Positions 33,391 to 40,912 of a DNA stretch of 64,000 bases are shown piece after piece. The first letter of the stretch is position 1, and every line of letters begins with the position of its first letter. Source of the stretch: Streptomyces mangrovi (lineage in GTDB: Bacteria > Actinomycetota > Actinomycetes > Streptomycetales > Streptomycetaceae); NCBI RefSeq assembly GCF_900114215.1, contig NZ_FOSG01000005.1, forward strand, positions 1 through 64,000, written 5' to 3'. Position numbers and translations under genes: made by a program. The notes beneath the pieces were generated by a model. That model saw only the letters and a list, made by a program, of their open reading frames with translations, was not told the origin of the DNA and searched no databases.

Positions 33391-34314
33391 TCAGGCGGCC
33401 GTCTCCTCCGACAGCGCGGCGAGCAGCCAGTCGTGGGCGGCGCCGGGAGTCGGCTCCGGCGGACCGGCTTCCGGCGCGGTCACCTCGGCGACGAGCTGCC
33501 AGTAGCGGTCGATGCGGGGATCGGCGGCGAGCTGGCCCCTGAGCCCGAGCCGGAAGCCGGGGGTGTCGCGCGTGCCGCGTGAGCGGGCGTAGGCGGAGAC
33601 GAAGCAGTCCAGCGCCTCGCCCCGGTGCGGCGGCCGTCCAGCCCGCATCGGCTGTGCCGCCAGCCCGTACGCCTCGACGAGGCCGCCGTAGAGCACGGCC
33701 GGGCGGTAGCCCTCCTCCGGCCGGTGCGCGGCGGGCCGGCGCTGCCGGGCGGTGCCGGGGCAGGGGCCGGAGACGAAGGCGTGCAGCCGGGCGAAGGCCA
33801 GTACCTGGTCCGGGGTCGGGTCGTCCGGGGGCTGGGGGATGGCGTGTTCGAGAATCTCCGAGACCAGCCGGGCCGGAAGCCGCGGCGGCAGCCAGCCCCG
33901 CCAGAAACGCGCCAGCGCCGCCGTGCCGGGCGGGGCGGAGACGGCGCCGACCAGCCGCAGACGGTCGGCTCGCTCCTCGGCCGTGCAGCCTTGCAGCAGG
34001 TGGAGGGCGGCCTCCCGCCAGCGCAGGGCGGCCAGTTGCGCGCCGACGTCCCGCAGCCGCCCGGCGACGACGTCCTCCAGCGCGTCGTCCCGCTCCAGGG
34101 CCCGGCCCACCTCGGGGACCGGCACACCGAGGGCGCGCAGCGAGCGGATCGTGCGGAGCCGGTCGAGCGCCTCGGGGCCGTAGCGGCGGTGGCCCCCGGC
34201 GCTGCGGCCGGCTTCGGGCAGCAGTCCGCGGTCGGAGTAGAAGCGGACGGTCTTGACGGTGGTGCCCGCCCGCTCGGCGAGCTCCCCGATGCTCCACAGG
34301 CCGTCAGGGGACAA
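33391..34314 (-). CDS. MerR-family transcriptional regulator
   Basis: 307 residues. The N-terminal winged helix is LWSIGELAERAGTTVKTVRFYSDRGLLPEAGRSAGGHRRYGPEALDRLRTIRSLRALG, followed by a coiled dimer helix. A long C-terminal domain (about 120-307) of unknown ligand is helical with few Cys, so a metal sensor is unlikely. The only start near the conserved motif is TTG 34314, with GGGAGG about 10 bp upstream. It is divergent from the alpha/beta hydrolase and should control the 19-bp-spacer promoter between them. Confidence 0.87.
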   Translation of the reverse strand: MSPDGLWSIGELAERAGTTVKTVRFYSDRGLLPEAGRSAGGHRRYGPEALDRLRTIRSLRALGVPVPEVGRALERDDALEDVVAGRLRDVGAQLAALRWREAALHLLQGCTAEERADRLRLVGAVSAPPGTAALARFWRGWLPPRLPARLVSEILEHAIPQPPDDPTPDQVLAFARLHAFVSGPCPGTARQRRPAAHRPEEGYRPAVLYGGLVEAYGLAAQPMRAGRPPHRGEALDCFVSAYARSRGTRDTPGFRLGLRGQLAADPRIDRYWQLVAEVTAPEAGPPEPTPGAAHDWLLAALSEETAA

Positions 34315-34317
34315 GGC

Positions 34318-34348
34318 TTGAACCTCCCTCAGGGGGAGTTCCTACCGT
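34318..34348 (+). promoter_or_regulatory. MerR-type promoter/operator of the hydrolase gene
   Basis: TTGAAC (34318-34323), a 19-bp spacer, then TACCGT (34343-34348). The over-long spacer is the hallmark of MerR-activated promoters. It holds an imperfect dyad, CTCCCTCAGGGGGAG. The start of the plus-strand gene is about 47 bp downstream. The minus-strand merR gene starts at the edge of the element, so autoregulation is likely. Confidence 0.7.
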
Positions 34349-34394
34349 ACCGGCGAGCGCGGACGGCCCGCGCTCGGAAGAGACGGGGAGGAGC

Positions 34395-35924
34395 ATGGCC
34401 ATGACGGCTTTCGTACTGGTGCCGGGTGCCCACACCGGCGGCTGGGTGTGGGAGGAGGTGGCCGGCCGGCTGCGGGAGTCGGGGGCCGGGGCATACCCGG
34501 CGACGCTCACCGGCATGGGCGGCCCCGGCGATCCGGCGGGAGCGGGCACCGGCCTGGAGACGCACATCGACGACCTGGTGCGGCTGATCGACGGGCTGGA
34601 CGCACCGCGGGTGGTGCTCGTCGGCCACTGCTACGGCATCCACCCGGCACTGGGCGCGGCCGGGCGGCGCCCGGAGCGGATCTCCCGGATCGTCCACCTG
34701 GACACCGGCATTCCCCGCGACGGCGACCCGCCCCTCGCCCTCGTGCCCGACGGCACGGTCCGCGAACGGCTCTCACGCGCGGACGGGCAGGACGGCGGGG
34801 ACGGTGGGGACGGAGGCGGGCTGCTGCCCCCGCCGTCCCCGGACGGCTGGCGGCGCTGGGGCAGCACCGCGGGCGTACCCGAGGAGGCACTGGAACGGCT
34901 GGCCCGCCTCGCCGCACCCCAGCCCGCGGACACCCTCACCCAGCCGCTCAGGTTGGCCGAGTCCGTGTCGCGGATACCGGCGACCGGCGTCCTGTGCACC
35001 GCCAACGGGCCGGGCATCGCCGCGGTCGAGGCCATGGTGGGCCTGGGCGACCCACGCTTCCCGGCACTCACCGACCCCCGGGTGGACTTCTTCGAACTCG
35101 CCACCGGGCACTGGCCGATGCTCTCCGCCCCGGGCGAACTGGCCGCCGTACTGCTGCGGGCCGCCGCAGGAGAGGGACACCGGATCCCCCCGCCGCAGGA
35201 CGAACGGTCCGCGCACCTGAGGCCGTTCGTCCTGGACGTACCCGAGGCACGCCGCGAGCGGACAAGGCGGGTCGACCTCCACCTGCCCGAAGCGGACGGC
35301 CCCCGCCCCGCCGTGGTGTTCGTCCACGGCGGCCCGGTCCCGCCCGAGGCGCGCCCGACCCCCCGGGACTGGCCGGCCTTCACCGGCTACGCCCGGTACG
35401 CGGCGAGCCTGGGCGCGGTCGGCGCGACGGTGGACCACCGGCTGCACGACATCGCCGACTACGGGCGCGCCGCCGAGGACGTCCGCGAGGCCGTCCGCCT
35501 CGTACGGGCCGACCCGCGTGTGGACGGGAACCGGATCGCGCTGTGGTTCTTCTCCGGCGGCGGGCTGCTGTCGGCCCACTGGCTGGCCGCGCCCCCGCCG
35601 TGGCTGCGCTGCCTGGCGGCCACCTACCCCCTGCTCGCTCCCCCGCCGGGCTGGCCCGTCGACGCCTCCCGTTTCCACCCCGCGACCGCGCTGCGCACCG
35701 CGGGACGGCTGCCGGTGGTGCTGACCCGGGTGGAGCTGGAACTCCCCGAACTCGCCGTCTCCATCCAGGATTTCCTGACCGCAGCGGAGCGCTGCGAGGC
35801 CGCCGTGGAGGTGATCGACGTACCCGGCGGCCACCACGGCTTCGAAACCGTCGACCACACCGAACCGGCCCGCCGCGCCGTGGACCGCGCGATGCGGTCC
35901 GTGCTGGGCCACCTGCGGAACTGA
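34395..35924 (+). CDS. Double alpha/beta-hydrolase fusion protein
   Basis: 509 residues with two hydrolase domains. Domain 1 (about 3-255) has the start FVLVPGAHTGGWVW, the nucleophile elbow VGHCYG and the late His in GHWPM; Cys replaces the usual Ser nucleophile. Domain 2 (about 270-509) has the oxyanion-type HGG in VVFVHGGPV, the elbow FFSGGG and the acid/base end PGGHHGFETVDH, like dienelactone hydrolase/esterase relatives. An Asp/Gly run (DGGDGGDGGG) lies in domain 1 near residue 140. GGGGAGGAG precedes ATG 34395. Expression is probably MerR-controlled. The substrate is unknown. Confidence 0.85.
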   Translation: MAMTAFVLVPGAHTGGWVWEEVAGRLRESGAGAYPATLTGMGGPGDPAGAGTGLETHIDDLVRLIDGLDAPRVVLVGHCYGIHPALGAAGRRPERISRIVHLDTGIPRDGDPPLALVPDGTVRERLSRADGQDGGDGGDGGGLLPPPSPDGWRRWGSTAGVPEEALERLARLAAPQPADTLTQPLRLAESVSRIPATGVLCTANGPGIAAVEAMVGLGDPRFPALTDPRVDFFELATGHWPMLSAPGELAAVLLRAAAGEGHRIPPPQDERSAHLRPFVLDVPEARRERTRRVDLHLPEADGPRPAVVFVHGGPVPPEARPTPRDWPAFTGYARYAASLGAVGATVDHRLHDIADYGRAAEDVREAVRLVRADPRVDGNRIALWFFSGGGLLSAHWLAAPPPWLRCLAATYPLLAPPPGWPVDASRFHPATALRTAGRLPVVLTRVELELPELAVSIQDFLTAAERCEAAVEVIDVPGGHHGFETVDHTEPARRAVDRAMRSVLGHLRN

Positions 35925-36145
35925 CCCACCCTCACGTCCTGTTGGCGTAGCCGCCGGAACCGGGTAACGTCGCCCGACGTGAACACCGGACCGGCGCCAC
36001 GCCACACACGGATCGGCTATCCGGTGGAGGGCTGACCGCACGGCGGGGGCGCGGAAGGCACCCCCACGGTTCGGCACGCGGACCTCCCCGTGCTCGTGCA
36101 CCACGAGTCCATCTCTCCGTGCCGAGCGACAGCGAGGTCAGCCAA

Positions 36146-36520
36146 GTGACAGTCACGTTCAACCACACCATCATCGCCGCCAGGGACCGCGAGGAGTCCG
36201 CCCGGTTCTTCCGGGAGCTCCTGGAGGTGCCGGAAGCACCGTCCTGGGGCGTGTTCACCAACATCCAGCTCACCGACGGCGTGCTGCTGCAGTTCGCCGA
36301 GCCGCCGGTGGAGATCCAGATGCAGCACTACGCGTTCCTGGTCGACGACGACCTGTTCGACCGGGCGTACCGGCGGCTGTGCGAGCGCGGTATCGAGCAC
36401 TGGGCCGATCCGCAGATGCGGCGCCCGGGCGAGACCAACACCGAGCACGGCGGTCGCGGCGTGTACTTCAAGGACCCCTCCGGCCATGCGATCGAACTGA
36501 TCACCCGGCCGTATCTGTAA
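36146..36520 (+). CDS. VOC/glyoxalase-superfamily protein
   Basis: 124 residues. It forms two beta-alpha-beta-beta-beta halves: FNHTIIAARDREESARFFRELLEVPEAP, then MQHYAFLVDDDLFDRAYRRLCERGI and GRGVYFKDPSGHAIELITRPY. His and Glu at the usual metal positions (NHT, MQHYAF, IELI) are present, consistent with a metal-dependent fold such as glyoxalase I, fosfomycin resistance or dioxygenase. GTG 36146 is preferred for its GAGG; GTG 36119 is also in frame. Followed by a terminator. Confidence 0.85.
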   Translation: MTVTFNHTIIAARDREESARFFRELLEVPEAPSWGVFTNIQLTDGVLLQFAEPPVEIQMQHYAFLVDDDLFDRAYRRLCERGIEHWADPQMRRPGETNTEHGGRGVYFKDPSGHAIELITRPYL

Positions 36521-36590
36521 CCGAGCGGGCGCGGCCGACCACGCCCGCTGACGGCAGGCTGTGACGCGCCACCTGCCGCCGTCGAGTCCC

Positions 36591-36626
36591 CTCGTACGGC
36601 CCGGGGCCGTCCCCGGGCCGTACGAG
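36591..36626 (+). terminator. Terminator of the VOC gene
   Basis: A perfect 16-bp inverted repeat, arms 36591-36606 and 36611-36626, with loop ccgt, 70 bp after the stop. Confidence 0.75.
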
Positions 36627-36694
36627 TCGGCACCGCGGCCGCCGTCCGGCCGCTCCCCGGAGACTGTCAGCACCGGGTGACAGGATGCCGTGCC

Positions 36695-37315
36695 ATGGCC
36701 GCAACGATCAGTGAGTCGTGGACGCGAATCGAGAACTGGCTGGCCGGGCACGCCCCGGCCACCCGTGCCGCGCTGGCGCCGCCCGCGGACCCGGCGGACA
36801 TCGCCGAGCTCGAACGCCTCGTCGGCCGACCGCTGCTGAGACCCCTGGTGCAGTCACTGCTGCGGCACGACGGCCTCCTCGACCAGTGGTCCTGGCTGCT
36901 GCCGGGCTCCTACAGACCGTTGAGCGCACGCGAGACGGCGGCCGAGTGGCGGTCTCTCACCGGCTACTACGACAGGTGCGCGACGGACGAGGAGGAAGAG
37001 GAGGAGGTCTACCGCTTCATGGAGCTCGGGACCAGCAGCGCCCTGTACGGACATCCACAGTTGGTCCCCATCGCACAGGACATCTGCGGGGGCCGCCTCG
37101 TACTGGACCACCGTCCCGAGACCGACCGAGGGCGTGTCCACGAAGTCGAGGCCGTGGAAGGCGTCATGCGCGGATCACACGAGATATGGACGTCCCTTCC
37201 GATACTCATGGAGCGGATCGCCACATCCCTCGAGACCGGCGAGTCCCTCGACGGCCACACACCCGTGGTGGACGAGGAGCACAGGCTGTCCTGGGACTTC
37301 ACGCCGCTGCGGTAA
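36695..37315 (+). CDS. SMI1/KNR4-family protein
   Basis: 206 residues. SWTRIENWLAGHAPATRAALAPPADPADIAELERLVGRPL and LRHDGLLDQWSWLLPGSYRPLSARE resemble the SMI1/KNR4 (SUKH) pattern of W-x-x-I-E...L-P-x-x-Y/L..., followed by an acidic DEEEEEE run and a C-terminal half with FMELGTSSALYGHPQLVPIAQDICGGRLVLDHRP, the usual beta core. Many members are immunity proteins to polymorphic toxins; no toxin is visible beside it. The start is uncertain: GTG 36677 is also in frame. Confidence 0.75.
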   Translation: MAATISESWTRIENWLAGHAPATRAALAPPADPADIAELERLVGRPLLRPLVQSLLRHDGLLDQWSWLLPGSYRPLSARETAAEWRSLTGYYDRCATDEEEEEEVYRFMELGTSSALYGHPQLVPIAQDICGGRLVLDHRPETDRGRVHEVEAVEGVMRGSHEIWTSLPILMERIATSLETGESLDGHTPVVDEEHRLSWDFTPLR

Positions 37316-37464
37316 GACGGTGTACGACAACGGTGGCGTCCGGCCGTCGACAGCCCCCTTCCAGCCGAAGGTGTCGGGGCCCGGCTCCACACCGGTGCTC
37401 TGGAGCGTGTCCCCGGCCGAACCGTACGCTCACTCACGACTCGACCGGCCGTGGAACCCTCAAA

Positions 37465-37503
37465 GCGGGCCTCCACCATGCGGCAACAACGCTGGAGGCC
37501 CGC
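37465..37503 (+). promoter_or_regulatory. Leader hairpin before the small membrane protein gene
   Basis: Inverted repeat with 11-bp perfect arms 37465-37475 and 37493-37503, separated by 17 nt. It lies between the SMI1/KNR4 stop and the next ATG, ending 20 bp before that ATG and 10 bp before its GGAG. It could act as a terminator for the upstream gene or as an attenuator for the downstream one. Confidence 0.45.
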
Positions 37504-37523
37504 CCTCTCGCCTTGGAGTGATC

Positions 37524-37922
37524 ATGGATTACGCACGCGCCCTGAAAGCAGCCGTGATCACGGCCATCTCCACAGCGGCCGGCCACCTCACGATGAGCGC
37601 CGGGTTCGCGTGGGCCCGCGGTCAGGAACCGGACCACCCGGACGACTGGTCCGGCTTACCCGAATTCGGTGCCACCCTCCTCGCCACATGGATACTCATG
37701 CCCCTGGCGCTGTGGATCGGGATGCGCGTCCTCGGCGAACGGCGCACCTGGCTCCAGATCCTCCTCGGGACACTGTTGTGGATCGGCGTCTCCTCGGTGT
37801 ACATCGACGACGTCGACCGCCCGGGTGGGCTCATGTCCGTACCGGTCCTGGTCCTGTTCGTCCTGGCAGGCACACTCCTCGGCGCCTACGATCCCGGTTC
37901 CGCGCGTAACGACGAAGCGTGA
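37524..37922 (+). CDS. Small four-helix membrane protein with a TTA codon
   Basis: 132 residues with hydrophobic segments at about 8-30, 48-68, 74-95 and 103-122 and a soluble loop (RGQEPDHPDDWSGLPEF). GGAG sits 6 bp before ATG 37524. Codon 45, at 37656-37658, is TTA, the rare leucine codon read only by the bldA tRNA in Streptomyces, so translation may be limited to late development. No known family was recognised. It is the last intact gene before the island remnant. Confidence 0.8.
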   Translation: MDYARALKAAVITAISTAAGHLTMSAGFAWARGQEPDHPDDWSGLPEFGATLLATWILMPLALWIGMRVLGERRTWLQILLGTLLWIGVSSVYIDDVDRPGGLMSVPVLVLFVLAGTLLGAYDPGSARNDEA

Positions 37923-37959
37923 ACGGGACGGGTGTGAAGTCGCCCTGGAGGCGACGGCG

Positions 37960-38025
37960 ATGAGTCCCCGGCCGTCCGCGAGCCTGCGGGCTCCGGCGGA
38001 CGAAATGGACGTGGAGGGCCGGTAG
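37960..38025 (+). pseudogene. C-terminal remnant of an XRE-TPR regulator
   Basis: These 22 codons (MSPRPSASLRAPADEMDVEGR, stop) align end to end with the last 21 codons plus stop of the intact regulator at 41217-42431 (MSPQPSAPLRTLADELNVEDV). Similarity continues downstream through a matching hairpin and the tRNA-Val fragment, so this is a left-behind piece of a second copy, not a free-standing gene. Confidence 0.75.
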
Positions 38026-38072
38026 CCGTGCGGCGGCCCCATCACGGCCACTGGTACCGGGCGGTGACGCGG

Positions 38073-38104
38073 AAGCCCCCCGGCCTCGTTCGGCCGGGGG
38101 GCTT
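38073..38104. terminator. Hairpin paralogous to the tRNA-Val terminator
   Basis: 13-bp perfect arms 38073-38085 and 38092-38104. It occupies the same place relative to the tRNA fragment as the intact hairpin 42504-42539 does to tRNA-Val, and the flanking bases are similar. Confidence 0.7.
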
Positions 38105-38108
38105 TCCC

Positions 38109-38153
38109 TGGTGGGCGCAGACGGGTTCGAGCCGCCGACATCTGCCTTGTAAG
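38109..38153 (-). repeat. att-like copy of the tRNA-Val 3' half
   Basis: 45 nt that match 42543-42587 with one mismatch (38131). On the minus strand it covers the anticodon loop, anticodon 3' stem, T arm, acceptor 3' strand and CCA of tRNA-Val(TAC). Identity stops exactly at the first base of the anticodon loop, the usual crossover end for tyrosine recombinases that target tRNA genes. The acceptor and D arms are missing, so it cannot be a functional tRNA. Confidence 0.85.
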
Positions 38154-38423
38154 CCTGGCGCCCCTCGTCGGCGGGTCTTCCCTGGTCACCCCACAGGTTG
38201 CGGCACTGCGCCTGCCGACGGCTCCCGCACCGCCACAGTCCCCGAGTGACCGTGGTTGCCCCCTCAATCTGGCACGGCTGTGGCACACGGACCGTCTCCA
38301 ACACCTGCTTTAGGAGTTCGATGCAGGAGTCGTCCTGACGGTGCGACCTGCCACCGCCGAGACCAAGCAAGGACGCGCGTGTACGTCCTCGTTCGGTGTT
38401 GTTGATGCCAGCTTTGGATGTCA

Positions 38424-38458
38424 TCAGCGGAACAACTGCAGGTATGGCCAGTACTCTA
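38424..38458 (-). pseudogene. 3' fragment of the small gene split by the IS element
   Basis: Removing the IS and one TA copy joins this stretch in frame to codon 70 of the interrupted gene at 40087-40299. The restored ending would be L-E-Y-W-P-Y-L-Q-L-F-R followed by TGA (38424-38426), giving an 81-residue product. Whether the original protein ended here is inferred from the in-frame stop. Confidence 0.55.
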
Positions 38459-38603
38459 GAAGCCGTTGCTGTATCGATCCTGGTGAGCGTGAGTTCGAGG
38501 TTGTCGACTCGGTCGGGTGATCTTCCGGCTGGCTGAGCATGGAAGCGGGGCCTCCCGCACAGCTCGTGGGTGTCGAATCCAACCGAGCAACAGGAGGCCC
38601 CTG

Positions 38604-39512
38604 GTGCTGCAGTCTTCCGTGTCGACGCCGACGTCGTCCAACTCGGCGTCTTTGGAGTGTGATTGCCTCGCTCACCGGTTCGGGAACGCCGGGGACCGGC
38701 CGTACAGGCGCCCGATCTATCCGTCCGACATGAGCGATGCGGAGTGGGCGGTCGTGCGCGACGCGATGCCTGTACCCGGCTGGCTGGAAGGCCGCGGCGG
38801 CCAGCCGGAGAGCTATTGCCACCGGCAGATGGTCGACGCGGTGCGCTACCTGGTCGCGGGCGGTATCACCTGGCGGGCGATGCCCGCGGACTTCCCCGCG
38901 TGGGACCGCGTCTACGCCTTCTTCCGGCGCTGGCGCGACAAGGGCCTGACCGCCGAGTTCCACGACCGGCTGCGCGAGAGGGTCCGCGAGGCCGCGGGCC
39001 GGGATCCGGAGCCGACGGCCGGCGTCATCGATGCGCAGTCGGTGAAGGGAGCCGCTTCGGTGCCTGCCGCGACCAGGGGCTTCGACGGCGGGAAGAAGGT
39101 CAACGGCCGCAAGCGGCACATCGTGGTGGACACCCTCGGACTGCTGCTGGCCGTGGCGGTGACCGCGGCTTCGGTCACCGACCGGGACGCGGGGCGGACA
39201 CTGCTGGCCCGTCTGCACGAGCGGCACTGGCGTGTCACCCGAGTGTGGGCCGACGGCGGCTACACCGGGCGCCTGGTCGACTTCGCCCGCGGTGTCCTGC
39301 GCATCGCGCTGACCGTCGTCAGACGCAGCGACGACACCAGCGGCTTCACCGTGCTGCCGAAGAGGTGGCTGGTGGAGCGCACGTTCGCGTGGCTGATGCG
39401 CTCACACCGGCTGGCCCGCGACTACGAGAGGCGCACCGACACCTCGGAAGCGGTGATCCGGTGGTCGATGAGCATGGTCATGAGCCGCCGGCTCGTGCGA
39501 CGGGCACGCTGA
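38604..39512 (+). CDS. IS5-family DDE transposase
   Basis: 302 residues. An N-terminal IS5 helix region (YPSDMSDAEWAVVRDAMP...GGQPESYCHRQMVDAVRYLVAGGITWRAMPADFPAW) is followed by the RNase-H-like core: first Asp in AGVIDAQSVKG, the G-R-K-R-H-I-V-V-D-T-L-G-L-L strand, second Asp in WADGGYTG and the Glu in WLVERTFAWLMRSHRLARDYER. All three catalytic residues and the Y-R-E-type motif are intact, so it may be active. GTG 38604 has AGGAGG 6 bp upstream. The last 35 bp overlap the opposite-strand ORF. Confidence 0.92.
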   Translation: MLQSSVSTPTSSNSASLECDCLAHRFGNAGDRPYRRPIYPSDMSDAEWAVVRDAMPVPGWLEGRGGQPESYCHRQMVDAVRYLVAGGITWRAMPADFPAWDRVYAFFRRWRDKGLTAEFHDRLRERVREAAGRDPEPTAGVIDAQSVKGAASVPAATRGFDGGKKVNGRKRHIVVDTLGLLLAVAVTAASVTDRDAGRTLLARLHERHWRVTRVWADGGYTGRLVDFARGVLRIALTVVRRSDDTSGFTVLPKRWLVERTFAWLMRSHRLARDYERRTDTSEAVIRWSMSMVMSRRLVRRAR

Positions 39513-39972
39513 ACAGCCCTGGACGTTCCTCCGCCAGCCAGCCCCGCGCGGCCAGGCGCTTCGCCTTGGAGCGCATCCCTTCGACCTTCGCCGGGACCGG
39601 CTCCAGCCCGAGGGCCGCCGCGAGCTGCCGGCAGTCCATCGCCTCCCCGCAGGTCCCGCTCCCGCCGGCCAGGACGTCCATGATCCGCTGGTAGTCCGGT
39701 GCCAGAACTGTCGAAGCGAGCCCTTCCTTCCAGTGCGGCACCACCGAACCAGGCACCGCCGCCGTGACCTGCAACGACTCTTCGCCGGCCACCGCGATCG
39801 GCTGCACGTCATTGCCACAGCGAGGCTCCGCCAGAACCTCACTCACCGTCTCGCGGGCGATCACGAACCGCTCCCACAGGGCCTCGGCCTCCCGCAGCTC
39901 GGCCTGGAGAGCCTCCACCCGCTGCCGAGCGGCGCGTTCGCGCTCCTCCAGCAGCCCCATCACCGACGGCAT
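39478..39972 (-). CDS. IS-associated conserved protein with coiled-coil start
   Basis: 164 residues. The N-terminal coiled coil (LLEERERAARQRVEALQAELREAEALWERFVIARETV) is followed by a linker and a C-terminal winged-helix-like region: LDCRQLAAALGLEPVPAKVEGMRSKAKRLAARGWLAEERPGLFSV (first residues read MDCRQ). I recall similar proteins beside transposases in many streptomycetes. It probably binds DNA. Function is unknown; it could be a transposition regulator. It is convergent with the transposase, overlapping by 35 bp, inside the IS ends. Confidence 0.7.
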   Translation of the reverse strand: MPSVMGLLEERERAARQRVEALQAELREAEALWERFVIARETVSEVLAEPRCGNDVQPIAVAGEESLQVTAAVPGSVVPHWKEGLASTVLAPDYQRIMDVLAGGSGTCGEAMDCRQLAAALGLEPVPAKVEGMRSKAKRLAARGWLAEERPGLFSVPVARAGGS

Positions 39973-40086
39973 CCCGGCACCTCCACCAAAGAGGACGACA
40001 CGACACCTCGTCCCTGCCGCCTAAACACCCCACCTATACCTGACCAGCGGAAACGCACCCATCACTCTTGGAAAGACAACGGCTTC

Positions 40087-40299
40087 TAACGCGTGTTCGT
40101 GGGCCTGATCGTCGTGGAGCCAGGCCAGGACCGGGCGGGCAGCCGGCGGGTCGAGCTGGTCGCTGATGTGGCGGGCTCGTTGCCGTAACCAGCGCAGGGC
40201 CAGGCGGGGTGAGCCAGCCGCGTGGGTGCCGAGGGGGAAGGTGCGGCCGTCGTCGGGGGTGGAGGCGGTGGCCTGGCATCGGTAGGTGCGGCTCAGCAC
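40087..40299 (-). pseudogene. Small conserved gene disrupted by the IS (5' part)
   Basis: The first 71 codons (GTG 40299) encode LSRTYRCQATASTPDDGRTFPLGTHAAGSPRLALRWLRQRARHISDQLDP, a recognisable Streptomyces small protein found downstream of ATP-binding proteins like the one at 40293-40700. It overlaps that gene by 7 bp. After codon 70 the reading frame runs into the IS and ends at 40021 with a foreign tail of about 20 residues. The true 3' end is at 38424-38458. Confidence 0.75.
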
Positions 40300-40700
40300 G
40301 GCTGGGCTTCCCGCGTGGTCGGCAGTGCTGCGGGGAGTGGGAGCCGGGCGGTCACCGTGTGGCCGCGAGCGGTGTGGTGGACCTTCACGTCGTCGGCCAG
40401 CGTGGTGACGATGGCCAGTCCTCGGCCGTGGGTGGCGTCCTGGTGGGGGTGAGTGACCTGTGGGCGTGTGGTGGTGGCGCCGGTGTCGGTGACGGCGAGC
40501 GTGACGGCCTCGGGGGTGCGGGTGATGGTGACGCGGAAGGCGGGCCCGGTGGTGTGGGTGACCGCATTGGCGCCCAGCTCGGTGACGATCAGTGCCGCGT
40601 CGTCCACACAGAAGGCGTCGGCGAGGAGTTTACGGGTCCATTCGCGGGCCTTACGTACCTCCTCAGGGCGTCCTGCGAAGGTTCGTCGATGGATGAGCAT
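40293..40700 (-). CDS. Anti-sigma-type ATP-binding protein (HATPase_c_2)
   Basis: 135 residues of GHKL fold. The N box is LIVTELGANAVTHT, the G1-like box VTDTGATTT and the G2-like box HGRGLAIVTTLADD. ATG 40700 has GGAGAC close upstream; the open frame further upstream is unlikely coding. It is the first gene of a two-gene unit with the disrupted small gene. The sharp inverted repeat at 40781-40814 lies in its promoter region, shared with the divergent monooxygenase gene. Confidence 0.85.
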   Translation of the reverse strand: MLIHRRTFAGRPEEVRKAREWTRKLLADAFCVDDAALIVTELGANAVTHTTGPAFRVTITRTPEAVTLAVTDTGATTTRPQVTHPHQDATHGRGLAIVTTLADDVKVHHTARGHTVTARLPLPAALPTTREAQPC

Positions 40701-40780
40701 GCGCGTCTCCTTGCTCTGAGCTGCGGTTTTCAGCGGCGCCGAGGCCTGGCAACAAGCACCGGCGCGCTCGCACGTACAAT

Positions 40781-40814
40781 AAGTACTAGCACCGTAGCCA
40801 TAGTGCGAGTACTT
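40781..40814. promoter_or_regulatory. 12-bp inverted-repeat operator between divergent genes
   Basis: AAGTACTAGCAC and GTGCGAGTACTT, arms 40781-40792 and 40803-40814, with one mismatch and a 10-bp spacer. A third partial copy (GCACTTTTCGTACT) follows near 40828-40841. The region is far more AT-rich than its surroundings. It is likely bound by the XRE regulator at 41217 or by an island repressor. Confidence 0.6.
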
Positions 40815-40912
40815 GAGATGCGAGATCGCACTTTTCGTACTGGTCGACTGCCGAATAGCGTTCGCCACGGCGTGGTGCAGAACCGGGATGCCAAGACGGA
40901 GGAGGAGAGCCG

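Larger units (their letters stand above)
38459..40086 (+). mobile_element. IS5-like insertion sequence with accessory minus-strand gene
   Basis: The ends are 10-bp perfect inverted repeats, GAAGCCGTTG at 38459-38468 and its complement at 40077-40086. They are flanked by TA on both sides (38457-38458 and 40087-40088), fitting a 2-bp TA target duplication as in the IS427-type branch of the IS5 family; if TA is counted inside, the repeats are 12 bp. The element is about 1.63 kb and carries a complete transposase and a second ORF on the other strand. It interrupts a small gene in frame. Confidence 0.75.

Noticed and set aside
38109..38153. Second tRNA-Val gene
   Set aside because: Only the 3' half from the anticodon loop is present. 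The 5' partner strands for the acceptor, D and anticodon stems are missing, so it is an att-like remnant.
38154..38423. Possible integrase remnant next to the att-like repeat
   Set aside because: The translated minus strand shows no recombinase motif such as the R-H-R-Y set, so nothing can be supported here.
40021..40086. Native C-terminus of the small gene starting at 40299
   Set aside because: These codons lie inside the IS end and were added by the insertion. The in-frame continuation across the IS gives a more plausible end at 38424.
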